Assembly (NCBI GenBank): GCA_008011715.2
Contig: CP136508.1
Location: 310,001-374,000 of the forward strand
Reading direction: 5' to 3'
Source of the DNA: [Empedobacter] haloabium
Lineage (GTDB): Bacteria; Pseudomonadota; Gammaproteobacteria; Burkholderiales; Burkholderiaceae_D
Length of the DNA: 64,000 nucleotides
The notes beneath the pieces were generated by a model. The model searched no databases. It was not told the origin of the DNA and saw nothing but the letters and a program-made list of their open reading frames with translations. The translations under genes were made by a program, and so were the position numbers. How positions within the stretch are numbered: the stretch's first letter is position 1; the number at the start of each line of letters is the position of its first letter. Below, one piece after another: positions 17,387 through 25,657 of the stretch.

Positions 17387-18055
17387 TCAGTCTTTCGCCT
17401 CGGCCTGCAGCCACTCGCGCAGCAGCGGCAGGGTAATCGGGCGTTGGGTTTCAAGGGAATATTGGTCCAGCGAGTCCAGCATCGAGGACAGCGAGCGCAT
17501 GTCGCGCTGGAAGTGCGACAGCAAATAGGGTAACACGCCGGGCGACAGCGTCAGTCCACGGCTGGCCGCGGCCTGCGACAGCGCGGCCACCTTTTCGTCG
17601 TCCGTCAGCCCGTGCAGCTGGTAGATCAGGCCCCAGCCCATCCGGGTGCGCAGATCCTCGCGCACCGGCAGCACGGCCGGCGGCACGGCGCCGCTGCACA
17701 CCATGAAGGCGCCGTTGGCGCGGATTTCGTTGAACAGCGCGAACGCGTCGATCTGGGCGACCGGCGACAGCTTCTCGCAGTCGTCCAGCAGGTACAGGTC
17801 GACCTCGGGCGAATAGACGAATTCCGACTCGATCGAGAATGGCGAGATGTAGCGGGCGCCCTCGGTGGCGGCCAGGGCCTTGAGCAGGTGCGACTTGCCG
17901 GCGCCGATCTCGCCCCACAGGTAGGCGAAATGCTCGCGCGACGTGCGCGCGGCGAACTGGCGCATCAGGGCCGCCACTTCGGCATTGCGGCCCACCTCGA
18001 ACGATTCGAGGGTATGCACCGGCTCGGCGCCCAGGTCCAGCACCAGCTGTTTCAT
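17387..18055 (-). CDS. hda: DnaA regulatory inactivator Hda
   Basis: The start at 18055 (MKQLVLDLGAEPVHTLESFEVG) begins with the QLVLDLG-type clamp-binding motif expected at the Hda N-terminus. The frame continues upstream without stop, but that extension is low-complexity and unlike Hda. The 222-residue protein has an AAA+ Walker A (WGEIGAGKSHLLKAL) and Walker B (LYLLDDCEKL). With the DNA-loaded beta clamp it stimulates ATP hydrolysis by DnaA and so limits initiation. It is first in a run with the HAD gene, pcnB and folK. Confidence 0.93.
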   Translation of the reverse strand: MKQLVLDLGAEPVHTLESFEVGRNAEVAALMRQFAARTSREHFAYLWGEIGAGKSHLLKALAATEGARYISPFSIESEFVYSPEVDLYLLDDCEKLSPVAQIDAFALFNEIRANGAFMVCSGAVPPAVLPVREDLRTRMGWGLIYQLHGLTDDEKVAALSQAAASRGLTLSPGVLPYLLSHFQRDMRSLSSMLDSLDQYSLETQRPITLPLLREWLQAEAKD

Positions 18056-18340
18056 GGCTGGTGCCCCGTGGTCCTGGTCATTGGCATCGTCTTTTCGCTC
18101 ATCACGGCATGCATTATAGAAGCTGCCGGCAGGCGGGGGCGCTGCGGGGCAGTGAGCGGAGGGCGGGCGGGAAGCGCATGGACAGGCGGCCAGTGGATTT
18201 TTTTTAGCGGATGGGACGGGCCATTTTGATAAAATAGCGGACTTGCCGGAATTTGCCTCCAAAACAGCCCAAAAACTGCCTGGAACCAGCGAATTGCGGC
18301 CTCCGCCTTCTATTTTACCGCCTCCGCTGCGAAATACACC
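18056..18340. promoter_or_regulatory. Divergent promoter region hda / purM
   Basis: A 285-bp gap between divergent genes. A TAAAAT sequence at 18230-18235, within the AT-rich stretch TTTTGATAAAATAG, is a plausible -10 element for purM. No convincing -35 box or purine operator could be assigned. Confidence 0.4.
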
Positions 18341-19384
18341 ATGAGCCAACCTTCGAATGTATCCCTGTCCTACCGTGACGCCGGCGTCGATATCGACGCG
18401 GGCGATGCCTTAGTTGAAGCGATCAAGCCGTTTGCCAAGCGTACCCTGCGCGAAGGCGTGATGGGCGGCATCGGCGGCTTCGGCGCACTGTTCGAGATCA
18501 GCAAGAAGTACAAGGAGCCGGTGCTGGTGTCGGGCACGGACGGCGTGGGCACGAAGCTCAAGCTGGCCTTCGAACTGAACCGCCACGACACCGTCGGCAT
18601 CGACCTGGTGGCGATGAGCGTCAACGACATCCTGGTGCAGGGCGCCGAGCCGCTGTTCTTCCTCGACTATTTCGCCTGCGGCAAGCTGGACGTGCCGACC
18701 GCCACCAGCGTCATCAAGGGGATCGCGCAAGGCTGCGAACAGGCCGGCTGCGCATTGATCGGTGGTGAGACGGCCGAGATGCCGAGCATGTACCCGGCCG
18801 GCGAATACGACCTGGCCGGCTTCGCCGTCGGCGCCGTGGAGAAGTCGAAGCTGATCGACGGCACCAAGATCGCCGCGGGCGACGTGGTGCTGGGCCTGGC
18901 CTCGTCGGGTGCGCACTCGAACGGTTATTCGCTGGTGCGCAAGATCATCGAAGTGGCCAAGCCGGACCTGGAAGCGGACTTCCACGGCCGCAAGCTGGCG
19001 GACGTGCTGATGGCACCGACCCGCATCTACGTCAAGCCGCTGCTGGCGCTGATGGAGTCGATGGAAGTGAAGGGCCTGGTGCACATCACGGGCGGCGGCC
19101 TGGTGGAAAACATCCCGCGCGTGCTGCAGGAGCACCTGACGGCGGAACTGGACGGCAAGTCCTGGACGATGCCGCCGCTGTTCCAGTGGCTGCAGCAGCA
19201 CGGCGGCGTGGCCGATGCCGAGATGCACCGCGTGTTCAACTGCGGCATCGGCATGACGGTGATCGTCTCGGCCGAGAACGCGGATGCGGCCATCGCCCAG
19301 CTGACGGCGGCCGGCGAGACCGTCTCGCGCATCGGCACGATCCGTGCGCGCAAGGAAGGCGAGCACCAGACCATCGTCGTGTAA
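18341..19384 (+). CDS. purM: Phosphoribosylformylglycinamidine cyclo-ligase
   Basis: The 347-residue AIR synthetase has [19 protein letters not shown] at the N-terminus, the [10 protein letters not shown] and [13 protein letters not shown] motifs, the ATP-binding [11 protein letters not shown] segment and [13 protein letters not shown]. It closes the imidazole ring of FGAM to AIR with ATP in purine synthesis. It is monocistronic here: hda diverges upstream and a strong terminator follows at 19401. Confidence 0.96.
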   Translation: MSQPSNVSLSYRDAGVDIDAGDALVEAIKPFAKRTLREGVMGGIGGFGALFEISKKYKEPVLVSGTDGVGTKLKLAFELNRHDTVGIDLVAMSVNDILVQGAEPLFFLDYFACGKLDVPTATSVIKGIAQGCEQAGCALIGGETAEMPSMYPAGEYDLAGFAVGAVEKSKLIDGTKIAAGDVVLGLASSGAHSNGYSLVRKIIEVAKPDLEADFHGRKLADVLMAPTRIYVKPLLALMESMEVKGLVHITGGGLVENIPRVLQEHLTAELDGKSWTMPPLFQWLQQHGGVADAEMHRVFNCGIGMTVIVSAENADAAIAQLTAAGETVSRIGTIRARKEGEHQTIVV

Positions 19385-19400
19385 GCGACCCTGAGGCATG

Positions 19401-19427
19401 CAAAACCCGGCCGTGGCCGGGTTTTTC
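19401..19427 (+). terminator. Rho-independent terminator of purM
   Basis: AAAACCCGGCC and GGCCGGGTTTTT form a long GC-rich hairpin around a GT-centred loop, immediately followed by T-rich sequence. It begins 17 bp after the purM stop codon. Confidence 0.9.
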
Positions 19428-19852
19428 GTTTTCCGGCCCGTAGCGCTGAGACGACAACCGGCCTTCTTGCACCCGCAAGCAAGGGCTGGGGGCGGACCGC
19501 CGGGTCCGACCTCCGGTCTTCGGAACGGTCGGCAGCGACGCTTGCGCGTTGCCCGGAACCGTCGAGGCCCATGGTGCCGCCGCCGAACTCGTTGCAATGC
19601 TCACGCTCGCGCAGCACAATGGCAAATCAGAACAACTACGCCGCGCCTCGATTTCCGCGCGCGCTTCCGGGTTCTTGACAGTCGCCTCCCAGGCTTACGT
19701 GCCGGAGCCGCCCCTCCCGGGTGGACGAATTTCCATGCTGTTTTCGGATACGTCAACACCCAGACCCGTCAAGACGAGATTGTCGAAACCTGCGCGATTC
19801 ATCGTCTAAATTGAAGGGATGGTCACCCGGACCATCGACCTTCGAAAGGAAT
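19428..19852. other. Non-coding region upstream of PEP-CTERM gene
   Basis: About 425 bp with no frame of plausible codon use on either strand. TTGACA at about 19675 is a possible -35 element, but no convincing -10 lies 16-18 bp downstream. A repeat-like CCGGGTCCGACCTCCGG stretch occurs near 19500. Confidence 0.5.
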
Positions 19853-20617
19853 ATGATGCCGATCCCAAGCCAGCTCCGCAACGTCGCCTTCGTCGCTGCC
19901 CTCGTCATGCCTGCGCTCCCTGCCATGGCACAGAGCGGTGGCCTGACGACCCGCCTGTCACAGTTCAGTTATGAACTGGTCGATCTCAACCCTAGCGATG
20001 GCATCAGCCCGGCCGTCGAGTTTGTTTTGAACCGGCATGAGCAGCGCAGCGCCTATGCCTCCGACTACGTGCTGGTCGCCGAGGACGTCCGGAACGATAT
20101 CGGCGCTACCGAAGTTGTCGGTCCGAGCGGTAACGCAAGAAGCAGCCTCAGCGCCGGCACCTGGTTCGCCGAAGCGAATACGCAATTCGGACCGAGCGAC
20201 CACGAGTTCTACAGCGCGTTCAGCGTTACGTACTGGACAATTTCGCTCACGCCCTGGACGGCGCTTAATCTCGAAGTCCTCGCGGAAAACACCGCCACCT
20301 TCGCACCGGAATTATTCTTGTTGGCAAAGGCATCCATACAGGGCAACTTGTATGACAGCGTTGGCTTATGGCTGGGTTCCATCGACCAGTACCACGTCGG
20401 CGTGGGGAGTGCCTGGTTGCGCGGCACGGTTGCCTCTGGATCGACGAACGCAACCGGCAATCTTTACCTGGCAGCGGAAAGCTACGCCTACACATCGCCG
20501 GCGGTACCGGAGCCGGCCACATGCCTCATGCTGCTGGCCGGGCTGGGCATGATCGGCCCGGTCGTTGCGCGCGGCGCCAAGTCAGCGGATCGCATGGTAG
20601 CGCGGCAGCGGGAGTGA
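19853..20617 (+). CDS. Secreted PEP-CTERM sorting domain protein
   Basis: The ATG at 19853 follows GAAAGGA; the preceding in-frame extension is not signal-like. The 254-residue product has a signal peptide (LRNVAFVAALVMPALPAMAQ). Its C-terminus is a PEP-CTERM signal: VPEPATCLMLLAGLGMIG then a helix and basic tail ending RMVARQRE. Exosortase (EpsH-type) cleaves such tails, and the proteins are usually surface or exopolysaccharide associated. The central region is not recognised. No exosortase gene lies in this window, so sorting must depend on a distant locus. Confidence 0.85.
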   Translation: MMPIPSQLRNVAFVAALVMPALPAMAQSGGLTTRLSQFSYELVDLNPSDGISPAVEFVLNRHEQRSAYASDYVLVAEDVRNDIGATEVVGPSGNARSSLSAGTWFAEANTQFGPSDHEFYSAFSVTYWTISLTPWTALNLEVLAENTATFAPELFLLAKASIQGNLYDSVGLWLGSIDQYHVGVGSAWLRGTVASGSTNATGNLYLAAESYAYTSPAVPEPATCLMLLAGLGMIGPVVARGAKSADRMVARQRE

Positions 20618-20783
20618 TCGTCAGGCTTGAATCGGGAGCGCAAGCGCCCTTTATGGTCCTGCCTGCCGTAAGGCGCCGTTTCAAAATCCGGGACTGTACC
20701 GGTTTTTTCCTTGCTTGCGCTGCTGTGCTCGGCGTTTCCCGAATGCCCCAGCATAGAGCAGCTCCTTCAGGGACTGCCCCTGT

Positions 20784-21998
20784 TCAGCGCTTGAGGATCT
20801 TCGCCACCGGCGCCGGCCGCAGCCGGAACGCATCCGGCATGCCCGAGCCCAGCAGCGGGCGCAGGTAGAGGCGGAACGCGTCCGTCACGTCCGTGCCGCT
20901 GGCGGCGATGAATTCGTCTTCCATCGTGCGCGTCTTGCCGGCTACGTCCGCCAGCGGCAGCAGGGCGTAATCGGCCGAATAGAAGCCCGTGCGGCGGATC
21001 GCCACGGAGCCGTCGGCCTGGCCCCACAGCGCGAACTGCACCGCCTTTTCGCCCACCTCGCGCGCCTCGCGCTGGTCCACGTCGGAGACGCAGCCGATGA
21101 AGGAGCGCTGCAGGTAGCCGAACGTGTCGCCACGCACCCGCTTGATGCCCAGGCGCGCCTTGATCGCGTCGCACAGCAGGTCGGCCAGCGCGCCCGTGCC
21201 GGACAGCTGCACGTTGCCGTGCGCATCCTGTTCCACCTCCTTGGCCAGCAAGGTCGCGATCGGCGCGCCGCTGGCATCATGAATGCCTTCCGAGACGGCG
21301 ATGACGCAGCGGCCGAAGCGCTCATACGTGGCTTTCACATCGGCCAGGAAGCGTTCCAGTTCGAACACGCGCTCCGGCAGATAAATCAGATGCGGGCCAT
21401 CGTCGGGGAACTTCTTGCCCAGCGCGGAAGCGGCCGTCAGGAAGCCTGCGTGCCGGCCCATCACGACGCCGACATACACGCCGGGCAGCGCCGCGTTGTC
21501 CAGGTTCGCGCCGGCAAAGGCCTGCGCGACGAAGCGCGCGGCCGACGGGAAGCCGGGTGTGTGGTCGTTGCCCACCAGGTCGTTGTCGATGGTTTTCGGA
21601 ATGTGGATCGCCCGCAGCGGGTATCCGGCCGCGCGGGCCTGCTCGCTGACGATGCGCACGGTGTCGGAGGAGTCGTTGCCGCCGATGTAGAAGAAATGCT
21701 CGATCTCGTGCGCGCGCAGCACATTGAAGATCTCGGCGCAGTATTGTTGGTCCGGCTTGTCGCGCGTGGAGCCCAGCGCCGACGATGGGGTGGACGCCAC
21801 CAGTTCCAGGTTATGGCTGGTTTCCTGGGTCAGGTCGACGAATTCTTCGTCGACGATGCCGCGCACCCCGTGCAGCGCGCCGTAGACGCGCGTGACGTCG
21901 CGAAAGCGCCGCGCCTCCAGCGTGACGCCGACCAGCGACTGGTTGATGACGGCGGTCGGCCCGCCTCCCTGTGCCACCAGAATCCTGCCAGAGCCCAT
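20784..21998 (-). CDS. pfp: Pyrophosphate-dependent phosphofructokinase (PfkA superfamily)
   Basis: The ATG at 21998 (MGSGRILVAQGGGPTAVINQ) follows GAGGAG; 404 residues. Family motifs: IGGNDSSDTV (about 105-114), PKTIDND (134-140), VVMGRHAGFL and SEGIHDASG. The aspartate after GGN, where ATP enzymes have glycine, and the lysine in PKTIDND are the residues known to favour pyrophosphate over ATP. It should interconvert fructose 6-phosphate and fructose 1,6-bisphosphate with PPi, reversibly, in the cytosol. The donor is inferred from these residues. Confidence 0.88.
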   Translation of the reverse strand: MGSGRILVAQGGGPTAVINQSLVGVTLEARRFRDVTRVYGALHGVRGIVDEEFVDLTQETSHNLELVASTPSSALGSTRDKPDQQYCAEIFNVLRAHEIEHFFYIGGNDSSDTVRIVSEQARAAGYPLRAIHIPKTIDNDLVGNDHTPGFPSAARFVAQAFAGANLDNAALPGVYVGVVMGRHAGFLTAASALGKKFPDDGPHLIYLPERVFELERFLADVKATYERFGRCVIAVSEGIHDASGAPIATLLAKEVEQDAHGNVQLSGTGALADLLCDAIKARLGIKRVRGDTFGYLQRSFIGCVSDVDQREAREVGEKAVQFALWGQADGSVAIRRTGFYSADYALLPLADVAGKTRTMEDEFIAASGTDVTDAFRLYLRPLLGSGMPDAFRLRPAPVAKILKR

Positions 21999-22047
21999 GC
22001 GCGTCTCCTCGAAAAGGTAAGCCGGACTGCGTGCGTGCCGTTGCCTT

Positions 22048-22377
22048 TCAGCGCGACGCGCCCCAGCGGGCCTTCGCCGCCAGCAACAGGCGTTCTTCAT
22101 GCAGGTTGGCGGCACGTGCGTCGATAATAAACGCCTGCCCGTCCCGTGCCAACTGCCGTTCCAGTCCCTGCAGTTCCCAGCGGTTGATCGTGCCGCCCGC
22201 CATGGCCGTGGCCACCGCGGCCCGGTAATCCGCGCTGCCGGTAGGGAAGGCGGCGCGCACGGCACGATAGCTGTTGCCGTCGATTTCGCGCAATTCATAG
22301 CCGGCCACGGCGGCCAACAGCATCGCCAGCACCGCCAGCAGGCCATTCTTCTTCAGCCGTTGACTGATTTCATTCAT
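22048..22377 (-). CDS. Hypothetical protein with N-terminal membrane anchor
   Basis: A 109-residue product with one N-terminal hydrophobic segment (GLLAVLAMLLAAVAGYEL) behind a short basic start, so probably inner-membrane anchored or secreted. The rest is soluble and helix-rich (YRAAVATAMAGGTINRWELQGLERQL). No family recognised. The ATG at 22377 has AGAGAGGAC upstream. It precedes pfp by 49 bp on the same strand and may be cotranscribed. Confidence 0.72.
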   Translation of the reverse strand: MNEISQRLKKNGLLAVLAMLLAAVAGYELREIDGNSYRAVRAAFPTGSADYRAAVATAMAGGTINRWELQGLERQLARDGQAFIIDARAANLHEERLLLAAKARWGASR

Positions 22378-22410
22378 GAGTCCTCTCTGGTGATTATCTG
22401 GCGCGGAAAA

Positions 22411-22660
22411 TCATCGCTCCCCCAGGGCATCGCCCTGCGTCGCATGATAATCGGCCTCGGCGTTATCTGGCACCCGCGTGCATTCGATCACCTGCATGAT
22501 GTGGCCATCGCACAGGCGTTGTCGCATTCCGATCTACGCGCTTTGCGAATACGAAGCGATAATGCAGCGGCCCCTGGTCGCTGCCCGAGTGCACGGGAAG
22601 CGACGCAGAAACATCGGTGCAGCGAACCTTATCGAACAAGGTCACATAATCGCCAGTCAT
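22411..22660 (-). pseudogene. Possible small gene split by a frameshift
   Basis: From an ATG at 22660 one frame reads MTGDYVTLFDKVRCTDVSAS... with mainly G/C third bases, then loses this bias after about 22543. From 22527 a different frame, MRQRLCDGHIMQVIECTRV... ending DALGER at 22411, shows the G/C third-base bias. Joined, they would encode about 82 residues. This suggests one small gene interrupted by a frameshift, though no family was recognised and neither part has a strong ribosome binding site. It could also be chance. Confidence 0.3.
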
Positions 22661-22690
22661 CTTATGAATTTTCTGGGCGAAACAATTCAC

Positions 22691-23317
22691 TCAGGAAATC
22701 ACATAATCTTCCTGTTGCAAAGCGACCCGCGCCAGATCCCAAATCACAACGATAGTATGTTGTCACTTGTATGTTGTTTGCAACACTCCAAATGGAGGGT
22801 TGTCGCGTCAAGGCGCCCGGCCCCTTCCTCGGAAGATGAGTAGTGGTGCGGGTTTGCGGCCCAGCCGGCAAATACCGCACTGCCGTGTGCTCTCTACTAT
22901 GGAACCCCCGCTCTGCAGTCGCGCCGAGAACATTTCATCGGGAAAGATAACTTTCCTTTCAAAAATGAACCAACTATTACGAGTCGTCGCCGATCGCGCC
23001 CGTTAGGGGGGATACTCACCTGACTTTTCTATTTGATGTGACATTTCGATAGAAATGATCCGTCGCGGCGATGTTATCTTACGGCCTTTCGAAAATTCTG
23101 CGCCTATGATTGAGCAGGCCGGATGATCGCAATACCGCGACGATCGTATTCACAGCGACGGCATTACCGGACCGCCGCTGCAGATTAGCGTGATACAGCG
23201 TACATAATGTGCGGCATATGTATTGCAAAACGCATCAAGGCGCATTGCAAAATATATGATTTTGCTTTGGCTGGTTAATCTGAACGCTTCTGGTAAATGT
23301 CCGAGAAAAGGGAAATA
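22691..23317. other. Gene-poor, lower-GC region upstream of the T4SS locus
   Basis: More than 600 bp without a plausible gene, visibly richer in A/T than the flanks (for example 22960-23060 and 23210-23317). It must contain the promoter of the + strand T4SS operon. A lower-GC junction at the edge of a secretion locus fits acquisition by transfer, but I see no attachment site or integrase. Confidence 0.55.
23222..23252. promoter_or_regulatory. Direct repeat ATTGCAAAA, two copies 22 bp apart
   Basis: ATTGCAAAA occurs at 23222-23230 and 23244-23252. The 22-bp spacing is two helical turns, which would place both copies on one DNA face. The pair is 66-96 bp upstream of the first T4SS gene, a position suited to a regulator binding site. 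No known regulator was matched. Confidence 0.35.
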
Positions 23318-23884
23318 ATGAAAATTCGTTCTCTTCTGGCCGCGCTGGCACTGGCCGGCGCTGGCGGCCTGGCCCAGGCCAGCGAGCATGGCTGCAAAGT
23401 GCTGTTGTGCCTGGCCAACCCGAGGGGCCCGATGGACGCGGCCGCGTGCGTCGAGCCGATCCGCAAGCTGTACCGCGACCTTGCGCGCGGGCGCGCCTTT
23501 CCGTCCTGCGACATGGCCAGTGCGCCCCAGGGCACTGCGCCGAGCCGCTCCTGGGCCCAGTACGGCGTGTCGTTTTACGACCCGTGCCCGCCCGGCACCT
23601 CGACCCTGGCGCAAGGCGCGCTGGCGGCAGATGGCGCCACCAACGTTTACACGGGAACCGGTGACGGTGGCGACGGTTATGGCTACGACCACAGCTCGCT
23701 GCCGGCGAAGGTCTGCGTCGGCCGGCCGACCGGCGAGACCTGGGTCAACCTGGGGCAGGGCGATGGCATGTCGACAGTGGCCGTGACGACGTACGACAAC
23801 ATCGTCGTGATGCAGCCCGTCGCGCAGCCCTACCACGCCGACATCTACATCGACTCGAACTTCTCGCACCGCGTGCGCTGGTAA
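23318..23884 (+). CDS. TrbM/KikA-like secreted conjugal transfer protein
   Basis: A 188-residue protein with a clear signal peptide (MKIRSLLAALALAGAGGLAQAS). The mature start CKVLLCLANP, a further cysteine in AACVEPI and another in FPSCDMA match the spaced-cysteine pattern of the TrbM/KikA family (CxxxLC near the N-terminus). Members are periplasmic accessory factors of conjugation systems; disulfides are likely. The second half (GDGGDGYGYDHSSLP) is not recognised. The ATG at 23318 follows AAAAGGGAAAT and gives a proper signal peptide; the ATG at 23297 would not. It is the first gene of the T4SS run. Confidence 0.75.
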   Translation: MKIRSLLAALALAGAGGLAQASEHGCKVLLCLANPRGPMDAAACVEPIRKLYRDLARGRAFPSCDMASAPQGTAPSRSWAQYGVSFYDPCPPGTSTLAQGALAADGATNVYTGTGDGGDGYGYDHSSLPAKVCVGRPTGETWVNLGQGDGMSTVAVTTYDNIVVMQPVAQPYHADIYIDSNFSHRVRW

Positions 23885-23893
23885 GGACGGGCG

Positions 23894-24553
23894 ATGGTGG
23901 AATTCCTGGCACTGGCGCAGCAGTGCGCGCCGGCGGTGCATCCGCATACGCTGGCCGCGCTGGCGCGGGTCGAATCCGGCTTCAACCCGTACGCGATCGG
24001 CGTTGTCGGCGGGCGCCTGGAGCGGCAACCGCGCAACAGTGCGGAGGCCGTCCTGACGGCGCAGGCGCTGGAGCGGGCAGGCTACAACTTTTCGCTGGGC
24101 GTGGGCCAGGTCAACCGCCACAACCTGGCCCGCTACGGACTGACCTACGCGACGGCGTTCGAGGCGTGCGGCAACCTGCGCGTGGCATCGCTGATCCTGA
24201 AGGATTGCTTCGACCGCGCCCGGCAACGCGGCATGGCCGAACAGGCAGCCCTGCACGCGGCGTTCAGCTGCTACTACAGCGGCAACTTCGTGACGGGCTT
24301 CCGCCAGGACCTGAAAGGACAACCCAGCTATGTCCAGCGGGTACTGAACAGTGCGGCCAATGGCGCGGCGGTCGCGGCCACGCCGATCCGCGTGCTGCCG
24401 GCGGGCGGCGCGGCGCGGCCTGCGCGAGCCAGTGCCAGCGGTCCGCGCGACGCGACGATGGTGTACGGCGGCGGCCCGCGTGACGACGCCCCGGTACGCC
24501 TGACTGCCGCCGTGCAGGAAGCGCCCGCGGCAACCGAACTGGTGTACCGCTAG
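23894..24553 (+). CDS. virB1: VirB1-type lytic transglycosylase
   Basis: The 219-residue product resembles Brucella VirB1: MVEFLALAQQCAPAV, then ALARVESGFNPYAIGVVGG with the catalytic glutamate of the SLT fold, and NFSLGVGQVNRHNLARYGL. It would open peptidoglycan locally for assembly of the secretion channel. No classical signal peptide is seen, which also holds for the Brucella-type proteins. The C-terminal 60 residues are an Ala/Pro/Gly-rich tail. The ATG has AAGGAC upstream and starts 9 bp after the TrbM-like gene. Confidence 0.92.
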   Translation: MVEFLALAQQCAPAVHPHTLAALARVESGFNPYAIGVVGGRLERQPRNSAEAVLTAQALERAGYNFSLGVGQVNRHNLARYGLTYATAFEACGNLRVASLILKDCFDRARQRGMAEQAALHAAFSCYYSGNFVTGFRQDLKGQPSYVQRVLNSAANGAAVAATPIRVLPAGGAARPARASASGPRDATMVYGGGPRDDAPVRLTAAVQEAPAATELVYR

Positions 24554-24610
24554 GCAGCGGCTAACGAGGGATGCGTCCCGCAGGACAGCACATTGCATAC
24601 AGAACAGAAC

Positions 24611-24922
24611 ATGGCAACAGCGCCGCAAACGACAACAACAAGAACGATGCAGGAACGCTTGAACGGCATCAGCGAGTCCGAACTCATCCTGGTGATCCGC
24701 AGCAGGGCTCTCAGGCGAATGCACATCGTTCAAAACGGGGAAGGGAAGTTTCGCATCATGGTCAACCTCAACAATCAGGAAGGAGAGTTAGCACTTGTAA
24801 CTTTTCGCAAGACCCCCCGCGAATGGGCAAGCCTGGACCGGTTGGCCCGACACATACAGGAAAAGTACGGGGTTATCCCGACCATCACTCTGACTCTATC
24901 TTTAGGAGAAACAAGCAAATGA
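24611..24922 (+). CDS. Small cytosolic protein of the T4SS operon, unknown function
   Basis: A 103-residue protein with a Thr/Gln-rich start followed by MQERLNGISESELILVIRS and a conserved-looking core RKTPREWASLDRLARHI. There is no signal peptide or membrane helix. Its stop overlaps the virB2 start as ATGA, so expression is coupled to the pilin. The start is uncertain: the ATG at 24611 has no ribosome binding site, while an in-frame TTG at 24593 has AGGA 7 bases upstream. A DNA-binding or regulatory role is conceivable from size and position only. Confidence 0.7.
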   Translation: MATAPQTTTTRTMQERLNGISESELILVIRSRALRRMHIVQNGEGKFRIMVNLNNQEGELALVTFRKTPREWASLDRLARHIQEKYGVIPTITLTLSLGETSK

Positions 24923-25299
24923 GCATGACCAAGAAAATTTCCGGCCTGATTGGCAAAGGCCGCGCCGCACTGGCCGGCAACAAGGCCGCGATGCGCGAAG
25001 CGGACCAGCGTGCCACCCGTTCGATGGTGCTGATGGCCGTCTGCGCCGCCGCCATCCTGCCGGGCGTGGCGATGGCGGCCGCGGCCGCGACGCCATGGGA
25101 CAGCATGGGCACGCAGGTGCTGGCGATCTTCCAGAGCGGCCTGACCCGCACGATCGCCATTGTCAGCGTGATCGCTTGCGGTATCGCCGCGCTGGCGGGC
25201 AAGCTGTCGTGGGACTGGGCCATCAAGATCATCGTCGGCATCGTGCTGATCTTCGGCGGCACTGCCCTGGTTGACTTCCTGATCGACGCAACGAGCTAA
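24919..25299 (+). CDS. virB2: VirB2-type major pilin
   Basis: A 126-residue protein with a long basic N-terminus, a signal-like helix ending LPGVAMAAAA (about residue 55), and a two-helix mature pilin: IFQSGLTRTIAIVSVIACGIAAL, a short polar loop KLSWDW, then IIVGIVLIFGGTALVDFLI. That hairpin is diagnostic for VirB2. It should polymerise into the extracellular pilus and line the secretion path. The leader is longer than usual for pilins, as in other VirB2 proteins. AGGAG lies 10 bases before the ATG at 24919. Confidence 0.92.
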   Translation: MSMTKKISGLIGKGRAALAGNKAAMREADQRATRSMVLMAVCAAAILPGVAMAAAAATPWDSMGTQVLAIFQSGLTRTIAIVSVIACGIAALAGKLSWDWAIKIIVGIVLIFGGTALVDFLIDATS

Positions 25300-25302
25300 G
25301 CG

Positions 25303-25626
25303 ATGCAGGACGGCGCGCAAGAGGACGTTTATACCGACGAGCTGTTCGTCGGCCTGACGCGCCCCACCACCATGTGGGGCATCCCGTACACGGCATTCGT
25401 CATCGAGTTCATGGTGACCACGCTGGTGTTCCTCGCAGTCGGCAACCCGTTGTACCTGTTGCTGGCCGCGCCGATCCACGCGGTGCTGTACGCCATCACC
25501 GCGAGCAATCCCAAGGCGTTCGACGGCATGATGATGTGGCTGAAAACCGTCGGACGCTGCCGCAACAATCGCTTCTGGGGCGCGGCGAGCTTCTCGCCGC
25601 TGGCCCGCAAGAAGTGGGAACAGTAA
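25303..25626 (+). CDS. virB3: VirB3 inner membrane component
   Basis: A 107-residue protein with the VirB3 pattern: a short N-terminal segment YTDELFVGLTRPTTMWGIPY, two adjacent membrane helices (VIEFMVTTLVFLAVGNPLYLL and an Ala-rich one), and a cytosolic tail with RCRNNRFWGAASFSP. VirB3 stabilises the inner-membrane complex with VirB4, whose gene follows after 31 bp. Confidence 0.92.
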   Translation: MQDGAQEDVYTDELFVGLTRPTTMWGIPYTAFVIEFMVTTLVFLAVGNPLYLLLAAPIHAVLYAITASNPKAFDGMMMWLKTVGRCRNNRFWGAASFSPLARKKWEQ

Positions 25627-25657
25627 GTGAAACCGCGTGCGCGGAAAGAGGACTAGC

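Noticed and set aside
18056..18349. An N-terminal extension of hda up to 18349
   Set aside because: It would overlap the purM start and adds about 98 low-complexity residues; Hda should begin with the clamp-binding QLVLDLG motif at 18055.
19428..19852. A 138-codon + strand frame after the purM terminator
   Set aside because: Arg-rich low-complexity translation, no ribosome binding site, and it starts inside the terminator hairpin.
23150..24733. A long minus-strand frame over the TrbM-like and virB1 genes
   Set aside because: Its sequence shows no domain, while both + strand genes have recognisable motifs and ribosome binding sites.
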